Positions 34,681-44,647 of a DNA stretch of 64,000 nucleotides are shown here, one piece after another. Source of the stretch: Cephalotus follicularis. Lineage: Eukaryota; Streptophyta; Magnoliopsida; Oxalidales; Cephalotaceae. Position numbers and translations under genes: made by a program. The first letter of the stretch is position 1, and the number at the start of each line of letters is the position of its first letter. The stretch is from assembly GCA_001972305.1 (NCBI GenBank), contig BDDD01006660.1, forward strand, positions 1 through 64,000, read 5' to 3'. The notes beneath the pieces were generated by a model. That model had not been told where the DNA came from, did no database searches, and saw only the letters and a program-made list of their open reading frames with translations.

Positions 34681-36486
34681 GGTTCCGAGGAAGGATATGT
34701 GTTCCGGATGACGAGAGCGTCAAGAATGAGCTACTGCAACAAGCTCATAAGTCAAAATACAGTGTTCACCCGAGAAGTTCCAAGATGTGGCACGACCTAA
34801 AAAGAGACTACTGGTGGAGTGGTATGAAAAGAGAGATTGCCGAATACGTAGCAAGACGTTTGACCTGTCAGAGAGTGAAGGCTGAATATCAGAAACCTGC
34901 GGGACTGCTACAATCACTACCAGTGGTTGAATGGAAATGGGAGAATGTGTCCATGGACTTCGTGTCAGGATTGCCGAGGTCACGGAATCAGCATGAAGCA
35001 GTGTGGGTAGTAGTGGACAGACTCACGAAGTCTGCTCACTTCCTTCCGATGAACATGACGTATTCTATCGAGAAGCTTGCTCGATTGTATATCCGGGAGA
35101 TAGTGAGATTGCATGGAGTGCCGGTCAATATTGTTTGTGACCGAGATGCTATATTTACTTCAAGGTTCTGGAAGAGAAGCGATGGGAACAACCTTGAACT
35201 TTAGCACTGCATAATTGACCGACGGACAGTCCGAGCGTACTATTCAGACTCTGGAGGATATGCTATGGGCTTGCATGATTGATTTTTTTGGGAGTTGGGA
35301 GGATCATCTGGCACTGATTGAGTTCTCCTACAACAACAGTTTCCACAGCAACATTGGAATGGCTCCCTATGAAGCCTCGTATGGGAGAAAGTGTAGATCA
35401 CCTATTTGCTGGGACGAGGTAGGTTAGAGACAAGTGTTGGGACCAGACTTGGTACAAGAGACGACTGATAAAGTGGAAATAATCAAGAAAAGACTGCTAG
35501 CTGCACAAAGTTGGCAGAAGAGTTACGCCGATAGCAAGAGGAGAAAGCTAGAGTTTGAGAAGGGGGATCATGTTTTCCTGAAGATCTCAATGAGCTACTG
35601 CAACAAGCTCATAAGTCAAAATACAGTGTTCACCCGGGAAGTTCCAAGATGTGGCACGACCTAAAAAGAGACTACTGGTGGAGTGGTATGAAAAGAGAGA
35701 TTGCCGAATACGTAGCAAGACGTTTGACCTGTCAGAGAGTGAAGGCTGAATATCAGAAACCTGCGGGACTGCTACAATCACTACCAGTGGTTGAATGGAA
35801 ATGGGAGCATGTGTCCATGGACTTCGTGTCAGGATTGCCGAGGTCACGGAATCAGCATGAAGCAGTGTGGGTAGTAGTGGACAGACTCACGAAGTCTGCT
35901 CACTTCCTTCCGATGAACATGACGTATTCTATCGAGAAGCTTGCTCGATTGTATATCCGGGAGATAGTGAGATTGCATGGAGTGCCGGTCAATATTGTTT
36001 GTGACCGAGATGCTATATTTACTTCAAGGTTCTGGAAGAGAAGCGATGGGAACAACCTTGAACTTTAGCACTGCATAATTGACCGACGGACAGTCCGAGC
36101 GTACTATTCAGACTCTGGAGGATATGCTATGGGCTTGCATGATTGATTTTTTTGGGAGTTGGGAGGATCATCTGGCACTGATTGAGTTCTCCTACAACAA
36201 CAGTTTCCACAGCAACATTGGAATGGCTCCCTATGAAGCCTCGTATGGGAGAAAGTGTAGATCACCTATTTGCTGGGACGAGGTAGGTTAGAGACAAGTG
36301 TTGGGACCAGACTTGGTACAAGAGACGACTGATAAAGTGGAAATAATCAAGAAAAGACTGCTAGCTGCACAAAGTTGGCAGAAGAGTTACGCCGATAGCA
36401 AGAGGAGAAAGCTAGAGTTTGAGAAGGGGGATCATGTTTTCCTGAAGATCTCACCTTCGAAGGGGATACACCGTTTCGAAAATCTC
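34611..36486 (+). pseudogene. Element F integrase region (with direct repeat)
   Basis: The zinc-binding N-terminus ('[17 protein letters not shown]...[19 protein letters not shown]') is followed by core landmarks '[20 protein letters not shown]', '[14 protein letters not shown]', '[22 protein letters not shown]' and '[32 protein letters not shown]'. Then come the C-terminal [10 protein letters not shown] and KGIHRF segments. A direct repeat of about 864 bp makes most landmarks appear twice. The chromodomain and 3' LTR are not in this window. Confidence 0.9.
34726..36453 (+). repeat. Tandem direct repeat (~864 bp) over the F integrase
   Basis: Two adjacent units at a constant offset of 864 bp with only a few differences. 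Size and freshness resemble the RT repeat in the same element. Confidence 0.9.
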
Positions 36487-36918
36487 ATGTTTTCTATATA
36501 GCTTTAAGTCAATAGGTTTACCTTGATCATCTTTATCTAGCTTCGTAGTTGTGCTCATGGGGGTCTTACTCTTTTTGGAGTTCTCCATCACAAATCTTTT
36601 AAGTAGGTCTTTTACATACTTTGATTGGTTGATGAATATTCCTTCTTCTAGTTGTTTGACTTGAAGTCCAAGGAAGTAGTTGAGCTCCCCCATCATGCTC
36701 ATTTCAAATTCGTCCTGCATGATCTTCGCAAAATTCTTGCACAACTTTTCATTAGTAGATCCGAATATGATATCATCAACATAAATTTGAAAAATCAAAA
36801 TTTCTTCATTCAAAGTTTTTGTAAATAATGTAATATCAGTTCTCCCTCTTTTAAACCCCTTTTCAAGTAAGTAACTACTTAGTTTTTCATACCAAGCTCT
36901 AGGAACTTGTTTCAAACC
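36487..36918 (-). pseudogene. Copia reverse transcriptase, C-terminal part
   Basis: The minus strand reads the copia RT downstream of the 'ALYGL' landmark: 'QVPRAWYEKLSSYLLEKGFKRGRTDITLF', 'FQIYVDDIIFGSTNEKLCKNFAKIMQDEFEMSMMGELNYFLGLQV' and 'INQSKYVKDLLKRF', with the YVDD active-site box. The N-terminal part of the same domain is at 46493 onward on the same strand, on the far side of an inserted copia LTR with matching flanks. Both therefore belong to one element. Confidence 0.9.
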
Positions 36919-37037
36919 TGTTGGCTTTTAGTCTAAATCCTAAGTTTAAATGATTACAAATTTGTATTTAACTTTGATGCTTAATGTGCAAGATATTACA
37001 AAGCTTCACATAAGGCAAAATATCAACTGCAAGCAAA

Positions 37038-37190
37038 AGACATCGACCTCTTTTGGAAAACACATCGACGCCTTTGATCCAGCAAAGTTACAGGCCAATT
37101 TTTGTGAAAGACATCGATCCCTTTCAACAATGACATCGACGTCTTTAGTGCCCAAAGTTACAGGTCAAATTCTAGTGAAGACATCGATCC
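37038..37190. repeat. TCGA palindrome array in the plus-strand copia LTR
   Basis: Centres are at 37043, 37065, 37114, 37136 and 37184: pairs 22 bp apart, repeated every 70-71 bp. Each unit also contains 'aaagttacagg.caa'. Arms are of the GACATCGACGTC type, like the D and Tekay LTRs. Confidence 0.8.
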
Positions 37191-37195
37191 ATACA

Positions 37196-39018
37196 AGCAC
37201 CCACTATCCAAGTACCATTGTGTCTTCTTGGATAGTGCCTTCAAACACACCTACAAACACAAATTTCAAATTTTTGTTTGAGGTACCCAACAAACTTTGG
37301 GTCCTTTGGGGTTAATTACAATGGTTCCTTTGGGAACCCAACTCTTCCTTATTCTAGTGAAATTTGAATCATTCATTATATTTTCTTTGTAAAAACAAGA
37401 AGTAGAGATATGACCATTCTTACCACAATTATTGCAAGATATAAACATTCTTCTTTTATACATAATATGTCTTTTATAAAAGCATGATGAAGATGTATGA
37501 CCGTTTTTACCACAATGGTCACACGAAGCATTTATCTTTTTCTTGTATATAGAATTTTTCTTATGATAGCATGATGAAGATGTATGTCCATGTTTGCCAC
37601 AAAAATTACAAGAGTTATTCATATTTTTCTTAAACATGGCATTCTTCTTATGAAAGCAGGTGAAAGATGTATGACCATTCTTACCACAATAGTCACAAGA
37701 AATCTTTACACTTTTTTTCTTAATATGAGCTTTTTCAACCTTCTCTTTTTCTATCCTCTCTTTCCTTTCAAAGAAGTTTGGATAAAGCTTCACATTGTTC
37801 ATCTCCTCATATCCTAGCCCGACCTTATCAAAAACACATCTTTGCATACCGAGAAGATTTTCATGTTTTTGAGTACTATTAGAAAACTTTGAGAAAGTTT
37901 TCTTTAATGCGTTTATTTCTTCCTTAAGGTTTCTATTTTCCTTCTCTAAATATGCTACTTCATTTTCTAGGAGATCTACTTCAATTTCGTTTGAGTTATC
38001 TTCCTTAGCCAAATTAATTGATTTAAGTTCCTCATTTGCATTTACTAAAGTCTTGACCTTTTTCTTTAAAGATGCAATCATAGAAATATATTTTTCTACG
38101 ACTAAGACAAGTTCATCATAGGTTACCTCATCGCTTTCTTCCTCTTATTCTCCCTCCAAGGCCATCAAAGTTATTTGAGACACTTCTTCATCTGAATCTT
38201 CATCCGAGATAGACTCATCAATATCATCCCATGTGGCAATCATAGCTTTATTCTTCTTCTTCAAGAGATCCTTCTTATTGAGTCGGGGGCAATCACTTTT
38301 GTAATACCCCGGTTTGTTGCACTCGAAGCAAACGATCTCTTCTAGCTTGATTGACTCTCCCTTTTGGTAGATTTTCTTGTTTGGCTTTCCACCAAACTTC
38401 TTCTTGCTACCTAGGAATTTTTTGAACTTTCGTGTGATGAGGGCTAGCTCTTCATTTTCATCATCGTCCTCAGAGTCTTCGATTAGGTACGATTTCAATG
38501 CAACTATCTTCTTTTTCTTTTTCTCCTTCTCCTCATCATCATCTTTATTTTGCATTGAAAGTTCATGGGTCATTAGTGACCCGAGAAGATCTTCTAATGG
38601 AAGGATGTTGATGTAATACCCTGTTTGCCTGTACGCATTTTTACGGGTTTTATTTGTTTCGTTTAGTAGTTGTCCACTTTATTTTGGGTTTATATTTTGG
38701 GGCTGATTGATACCAGCCTTGGATTTGGGCATGTTAGTATGAGTACTTTGTTTTGGTAAAATTTAAGTCATTTTATTTTATTTTCCTCTTTTTGCAAACA
38801 AATTTTATAAAATGCATAATTATAAACCTTTTAAAACAAATTAATTAAAATTACAAATTCTTTTAATTTTCTTAATTTTTTTTATCTTTTTCTCCTCCCT
38901 CCCTTATCTCTCCTGTCTCTTTCTCCCTCTCAATATTTCCCTCCCGTAATCCTCTCCCTCTTCCTTTTTCTCTCCCTGAAAATCTACACATCTTCCTTAT
39001 CTAAACTAATTTGGTTTC
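37196..39018 (-). repeat. Duplicate of 48438-50260 (copia gag plus start of A LTR)
   Basis: About 1.82 kb, nearly identical to the segment at 48438-50260 (roughly ten differences by eye). It covers copia gag on the minus strand and, from 38612, the first 407 bp of the plus-strand family A LTR (TGTAATACCCTG). It therefore copies a pre-existing nested junction. It ends exactly at the Tat-lineage LTR. Confidence 0.95.
37266..38573 (-). pseudogene. Copia gag, duplicated copy
   Basis: Encodes the C-terminal half of a Sirevirus-like gag. It includes 'MTHELSM', a lysine/glutamate-rich region, one knuckle 'CFECNKPGYYKSDCP', a coiled-coil-like stretch and four regularly spaced CCHC knuckles. The four-knuckle block translates identically to the copy at 48507-49322. 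See that entry for details. Confidence 0.85.
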
Positions 39019-39988
39019 TGTTGATACAGAAATACTTCTCTCAACAGTATCCTACGTGGAGGACTTTGATTTGTTAAGAGAAACGCTTTGTCACTGATGC
39101 CTTAAGGAAGAATCTGATCTCGGACACCTGCACAAGATAACAACAATGGTGAAGGTCCAGGAGGTTGTTCTCCCGGGGACACTCCGACGCTCAAGTTAGT
39201 CAAGGTGCAGATGAAATATTATACTCTCTTGAATGTAAAAATTGCCGACCTTTGTTCAGTGTATTGAACTTGTATTTATAGTGGAATTTGGTAGTTGTTA
39301 GAGCGTGTAAATCGGATGTGATCATTATCCCCTAGGAAGTGCCGAGGATCTCGGACATTCCTTATCTCCGCCAGTAAAGTAGCTGTTTTCCTTCATTTCT
39401 CCCTTAATTATCTCCTCTTTCCTTTTGTTGTAGTTGATTAGGATTCTACCTCCTTGTTTGGATAAGTATGGATCCCGTGAAATCTGTTGAAGTTATTCCC
39501 CTTATCCTATCTTCCATAGTTGTTGATAGTCATCCTTATCTACTAGACTTAGAAGATAAGGATCCCCAGAACTTAGGCTTAATTTGTGTCCTCATTCCGT
39601 AAATGAGGGAAGCTCCTGTCGTTGATCTGCAGAGAAGAGGAGCTGTCATGAGGCTAATGTGATAGTTAACCCTTGACTGCTAAGTCTTCTTCTTCCAAGG
39701 ATATGTACTTTAAAAAAATGTCTTATTATGTGGCCGAGGGTGTCCTCGGCTAGGTGGCATTAAATGGTCTCCTCGGACCTGGATCCGAGGAGTATAATTT
39801 TTGTATTGGGATCACTGGGTGCGTCCTCGGAACTTGTGCCGAGGAAGAAACCTCCTTTTACCACTGTTATGTTGGCGTACATGCTTCCTCTGCCTTTAAT
39901 TCTTTAATTCTTATCTCTTTGGACACTTGGCAATGTGATCAAGAGGACACGTGTTGCTTTGAATTTGACTTAATTTTTCCCCACATCA
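39019..39988 (-). repeat. 3' LTR of the Tat-lineage element
   Basis: Minus-strand start TGATGTGGGGAAAA at 39988, after a G-rich tract; minus-strand end ...GTATCAACA at 39019. Length is 970 bp. It is rich in 'cctcgg/ccgagg' motifs, as is the rest of the element. No TCGA palindrome array is seen here, unlike the other LTRs. Confidence 0.85.
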
Positions 39989-40003
39989 TATGCCCCCCTG
40001 GTC
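39989..40003 (-). other. Polypurine tract of the Tat-lineage element
   Basis: Minus-strand ACCAGGGGGGCATA next to the LTR start; it would prime plus-strand DNA synthesis. Confidence 0.75.
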
Positions 40004-40391
40004 CTTGTTCTCTGACCTTGGTCAGAGGAGAAGGAGCAGAGTTGAGAGCCGTAGCCCAGGCCATCCACCTCTGTTGGGCTTGCTATTAATCCTCTTCCTA
40101 TGCACCAGCCGAGAACAAAGACTTGTATTATTTTTTGAGGAATGTAGGAATGTTGCACGTGCCTGGGTAGAGGATCAGAGCTTCCCCCCTGTCTTCTCAT
40201 ATCCCATCAGTTGGTTCTCGTGCTTTGAATCCTCATCATTACCCCTAAGTAACGTATCAAACTCACTTAACACATGGCACGAGCAGAGCGTTGCCCGTCT
40301 CTGTCGCTTCGTTTCCCGCGCTTGGAATGTCGGTTGGTTTCTTGGCCATTGGATCTTCACTAGATGGAGGGCCAGGATTAGATCTAGGGTC

Positions 40392-40398
40392 TATAAAA
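40392..40398 (+). promoter_or_regulatory. TATA box for the antisense ORF
   Basis: TATAAAA in the context 'agggtctataaaagaaaccc', about 220 bp upstream of the first ATG of the plus-strand ORF. A start about 30 bp downstream would give a leader of roughly 190 bases. The element's own transcription runs on the other strand, so this would be an independent antisense promoter. Confidence 0.55.
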
Positions 40399-40619
40399 GA
40401 AACCCTAAATCACTGAGCCACTCTTTTATGCTTTCTTGCTCTCTTGCTTTCTTGCTAATACCAGAGAATCTCCAAGACCCACAGTTCTTCAAATCTCGTT
40501 TCTTCGCCTTTTAATCATCTTCAACCAAAGTAAGTTGTTGATCTTTCTACTGTTCTTGAACTGATTCTTATCTTCCGTTTTCACTTTTTTCTTCGTATCC
40601 CTTGTTCCCTCGAACCTAG

Positions 40620-43055
40620 ATGGCTAGAACAAAACGTACCGCTAGGGTTTCTCCTCCCCTGGAGGTTGAACCCTTGGCTATGGTGATCCCCCCTACTGAG
40701 GGTCCTCCTGCTGAGGGCCCTTCTGCAGAAAGTCCCCTCCCCTCTGAGGGTAGCTTGGGGGCTGCTGTGGGTGAACCGGTAGTTCCCGAGACCGAGGCTG
40801 ACTCCTCTGCCCCTGATGGCTTTGGTGTCAGTGCTCTCTCAGAGGAGGAGGTAGTTGAACTAACCACCAAGTTCAACTTCCCCTCTGGGCTGAGATTCCA
40901 ACTCCCCAAGGATCCTCGGATGGTCACCAAGAGTAAAAAGGGCCTTTTCGTTGTCTTCGAAGGGGCTCTTACTCATGGTTTGAGGATCCCTGTTCCTAAC
41001 TTTGCTTTGTCAATTTTGGAGACGTTCAAAGTCCACCCTTCTCTTCTCCAACCCCAGTCATGGACTTTCATAATAGGATTTCTTGTTAGGTGTATTGAGT
41101 CCAAGGTGACTGCCACAGTGGGATTGTTCCAACAATTTCACGTCATCTCGTCCTCGCCAGGGAAGCGTGGCTACTTCTTTAAATCACGTTCTGGCATTGC
41201 CAAAATTCTCACCAAACCAACCCAATCAATCAAACATTGGAGGACTAAATATTTTCTCATAAAAAACTTCGAGGGGTTCGTCTCCCCCGTGTGGTGTGAC
41301 TCCTTGGACACCACACGTCTTAATAGGAGGCCCACTTTGACCGCGGCCGAGGACCTGGACCTCAGTAAACTTATCCAATTGGTGCCCGAGGAGGTGAACT
41401 CCGTGGTTGCCGAGGAGCATCTGGTCCGAGCTGGACTAAGTGTGGCTCCGAGACAAGGGTCACACTCGGCCGTGGTCGAGGAAGTCTCAGGGGGTGAAAG
41501 GTCCCCTGCTCAATCCCTGCCCCAAGAAATGGGGGAAAACTGTATAAAGCTTTCATCTCCTCCGTCTTACTTTTTGTCTTCGCATTTCTTTCTAACTTGT
41601 TTTAATTTTGAATTACTACCGCTTTTTTGACCTCTGTCTGTGCAGCTATGTCTTCTCGGAGAGGTTTTAACACTCTGTTCTCTGCATGCAAGGCCTCCAA
41701 ATCCTCTTCTGTCATTGCTACTGAGAAGCAGAAGGAAGCTGAGATGGATGCCAGGCGAAAGGTTGCCGTGGAAGTGGCTAGGAAAAAACTTGCCGAGGAG
41801 GAGGCAGCCAAGAAAAAGGCTGCAGAGGGGGCCAAGCAAAGGGCCAAAGATGCCTTGGTTGGGGCTAAGCAGCTAAAGAAAACAGGGGTCACTTCCAAGG
41901 GGAAAGGCTCCAAGCGCACTGGCGAAGAGCGCTCCTCTGACAAGCTTCAAAATAAAAGAGGGAGGCTCATCACTGCGTCCGAGAAGGACTCCATCCTTGG
42001 ACGTGCTGAGGAAGTCCCCATCGTATTGCCCCCCTCTCAGGACGTGGAGAGGATGATAAAGGAGCTAGAGGGGGTTGGGATTGGATCCTCTAGCCTAAAC
42101 ACTCAAGGGTTGCCTTTTGCCCTTAGCTCGCTCTGCATGTTCCCAGATGAGTTAGAAGCAAAGGAGGAATGGTCTAACAAAGACCTTGTACAAAACTGAC
42201 TTCGAAGCCAATTCGAGGTAAATGAAGATACTCTGCTAGTACAATTTATACTTGTGTTTTCTGTACTAACTTCATTCTTCTCTGCAGGCTTTGAATAATA
42301 GCCATCTCTTGGCTGAGAACTATTCCATCATCTTGGAAAGAAACGACAAGCTGAGGTTGGAGGTAATGGAGGAGAAGGAGACTTCTCGGATCGCCAAGGC
42401 ACAACTGGAGGAGGTCTTGAAGGCTCAAGAATCCACTGTTGAGAAGAAGAACAGGGCCGTTCTGGAGAACGACGAGGCCCAAAAGGAGCTTGCTAAAGCT
42501 CAATATCTGTTCAAGTCCTTGCAGAAGCAGCACGAGGATACTTTGAAGAGGTATGAAGAGGCCATGAAGAGGCGTGAAGAGGAGAAAGCCAAGGCTGTGA
42601 AGGATGCCCTCGATGAGTTTAGGTCCTCGGACGAGTTCATTACTTTGATGGAATCCTCCATAGAGGACTTCAAGGCTTCTGATGCCTTTGGTGCTGAAAT
42701 TGTAAAGGAATCCGCCGAGAACTATCGTCGGGGGTTCTACACTTGTAAGAATTGGGTCCAGGCTTTGCACCCAGAGGTTCCCCTGGACGAGGTCGCCTTC
42801 TGCTCGGCTGCTCATACTTTCGATTTTTATCCAGAAGTGAAGTGCACAACTCTTGGTGATTGTATTCCCACCTCCACTGGTATCACGGCCTCTGTCCCAA
42901 AACATAGGCTGTATGGGGATTCTCCTGTTGTAGTACGAGGAGTGGTTCTGTATGCCCATAATACACTTGGTAGCTCCTCGGTCCATCTTCCCTTGCTATC
43001 TTCCAAGCGTTTTTTCAAGCCCGAGATGATTTCCCTGTTGATCACCTCGGCTTGA
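40620..43055 (+). CDS. Antisense ORF (aORF) of the Tat-lineage element, gypsy-type 'Transposase_28'-like
   Basis: Plus-strand coding blocks lie opposite to gag-pol, between integrase and the 3' LTR. The first block opens MARTKRTARVSPPLEVEP, is Pro/Glu-rich, then has a globular segment ('KGLFVVFEGALTHGLRIPVPNFALSILE', 'WTFIIGFLVRCIESKVTATVGLFQQFHV', 'SIKHWRTKYFLI') resembling the plant 'putative gypsy type transposon' family. The second and third blocks are Lys/Glu/Ala-rich with a long coiled coil, ending in 'FYTCKNWVQALHPEVPLDEVAF'. Spacers between blocks end in pyrimidine-rich CAG sites and look like introns. The 3' end overlaps the integrase on the other strand. Extra and antisense ORFs are known in Tat-lineage elements; their function is not established. 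I considered a captured host gene but prefer the aORF reading. Confidence 0.7.
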
Positions 43056-44626
43056 CCATTGCTTTGGGGATAGGCTACTGAAGCAAGCCTGTGCTCTATT
43101 CTCCATTCTCTGCAAAAGTCCCTGAAAGCTTGGCAATCAAATTGTTTACCATTATCTGTGATGATGGTCCTTGGAACCCCAAATCTGCAGATGATCGACT
43201 TCCACACAAAACTTTCTGTGTTCTTCTCTGTAATTGTGGCCAAAGGTTCTGCCTCTACCCACTTAGTGAAGTAATCCACTGCTACAATGACAAACTTCCT
43301 CTGGCCCGTAGCCATTGGTAGTGGTCCAACGAAGTCCATTCCCCATTGTGCAAAGGGCCATGGGGCCGTTATTGATGTCAGAGGTTGAGAAGGCCTTCTA
43401 CTAATGTTGGAATTTCTCTGACATTTGTCACACTTTCTTACCAAGTTTATTGCGTCTTGATGCATAGTCGGCCAATAATAGCCCTGCCTTAGCAACTTGT
43501 GAGACAGAGTTCTGCCCCCAGTGTGGTTGCCGCAAATTCCTTCATGAACTTCCCTCAGAGCATAATCGGCCTCTGAAGGGTTTAGACATCTCAGCCAAGG
43601 AAACGAGAAAGACCTTTTGTAGAGAATCCCATCTCGGAATTCGAACCTGTTGGCTCTGTAAACCAGCTTCCTTGCCTCTGCTGGGTCCTCGGGCAGAATC
43701 CCATCTCTTAACCAAATAACAAAGGGAGTCATCCAGTTTGGCTCCTGTGGATCATCTATGTCCATTACTTCTGCTTGAGAGATGGTTGGACGCTCCAGGA
43801 AATCAACTAGCACTGTTTGGCTCTTCTCCAACTCCTCTGCCGTTGCTAGCTTTGAAAGCTGGTCTGCTCTGATATTCTCTGCTCTTGGCACTTTTACTAT
43901 TCTCAAATCTTCGAAGGCCGACTTCAGGCTTTGAAAATGGGCTAAGTACTTTGTCATGAGCTCTTCTCTGGCCTCATACTCCCCATTTGCCAAACCAACT
44001 ACCAGCTGAGAATCACTTGAGGCTTCAATCCTCTGCACCTCCAAGTGTTTTGCAATCGTCAATCCAGCTATCAAAGCTTCCCACTCAGCTTCATTATTTG
44101 TGGCTTTGAATTTGAACCTCAAAGCATACTCCAATGTCCAACCATCAGGACTTGTTAATACCAATCCTGCTCCACTGCCAGTGAGGCAAGAGGATCCATC
44201 CACTGATAACTTCCACATTCCCTTCTCGCTCTCGGAAGGGTTCTCCTCCATACAGCCCGTAGGTGTATTATCTCCAACAAAGTCGGCCAGTACCTGAGAT
44301 TTGATTGCTGGTCTGGACTCGAACTTCACATCATACTCGCCTAGTTCTACTGACCACTTAATAAGCCTGCCCGAGGTGTCAGGCTTGGCAAGAACTTGTT
44401 TGAGTGGTTTGTCAGTTAGAACCTTGATTGTATGGGCTTGAAAATACGGCCTCAGCTTTCTGGCCGAGATGATCAAAGCATAGGCAAACTTCTCCACCTC
44501 TGGGTATCTCCCCTCTGCATCATTCAAGGCCTTGCTCACGTAATACACTGGCCTTTGTACTTTGTCCTCTTCTCGGACTAGCACTGCACTCACTGCGCCC
44601 GAGGTGGCCGCAAGGTACAAACACAA
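42827..44626 (-). pseudogene. Tat-lineage RNase H, archaeal-type RNase H and integrase
   Basis: About 600 open residues. First comes the end of the retroviral RNase H ('VYYVSKALNDAEGRYPEVEKFAYALI', 'LIKWSVELGEYDVKFESRPAIKSQVLADF'). Around residues 130-270 lies a second, archaeal-type RNase H ('WKLSVDGSSCLTGSGAGLVLTSPDG', 'NNEAEWEALIAGL', 'SDSQLVV', 'NIRADQLSKLA'). From about residue 355 follows integrase with a zinc segment ('HEGICGNHTGGRTLSHK..CDKCQR') and core landmarks 'QWGMDFVGPLP', 'IITDNGKQF' and 'YPQSNGQAEVINRE'. The tandem RNase H pair is diagnostic of the Tat lineage. It belongs to an incomplete element. Confidence 0.95.
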
Positions 44627-44647
44627 GTCTTCTCCATCCTTTGGTTT

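Larger units (their letters stand above)
27850..36486 (+). mobile_element. Tekay-type gypsy element F (5' LTR to integrase)
   Basis: 5' LTR, primer-binding site, gag, protease, RT, RNase H and integrase follow in order on the plus strand. The 3' end is absent: the sequence turns into minus-strand copia RT at about 36487. Two internal direct repeats of about 0.85 kb lie over the RT and over the integrase. It is broken, with several breaks, but long open blocks suggest a fairly young insertion. It sits within the minus-strand copia element, between its 3' leader and its RT. Confidence 0.85.

Noticed and set aside
37584-37817. Plus-strand open frames opposite the copia gag (also at 48825-49058)
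   Set aside because: They are mirror frames of the zinc-knuckle repeats and have no independent signal. The duplicate shows the same frame only because the DNA is duplicated.
40620-43055. Plus-strand coding blocks as a normal host gene
   Set aside because: Position between integrase and 3' LTR, antisense orientation, overlap with integrase and the gypsy-type domain all fit a Tat-lineage antisense ORF. A host gene cannot be fully excluded.
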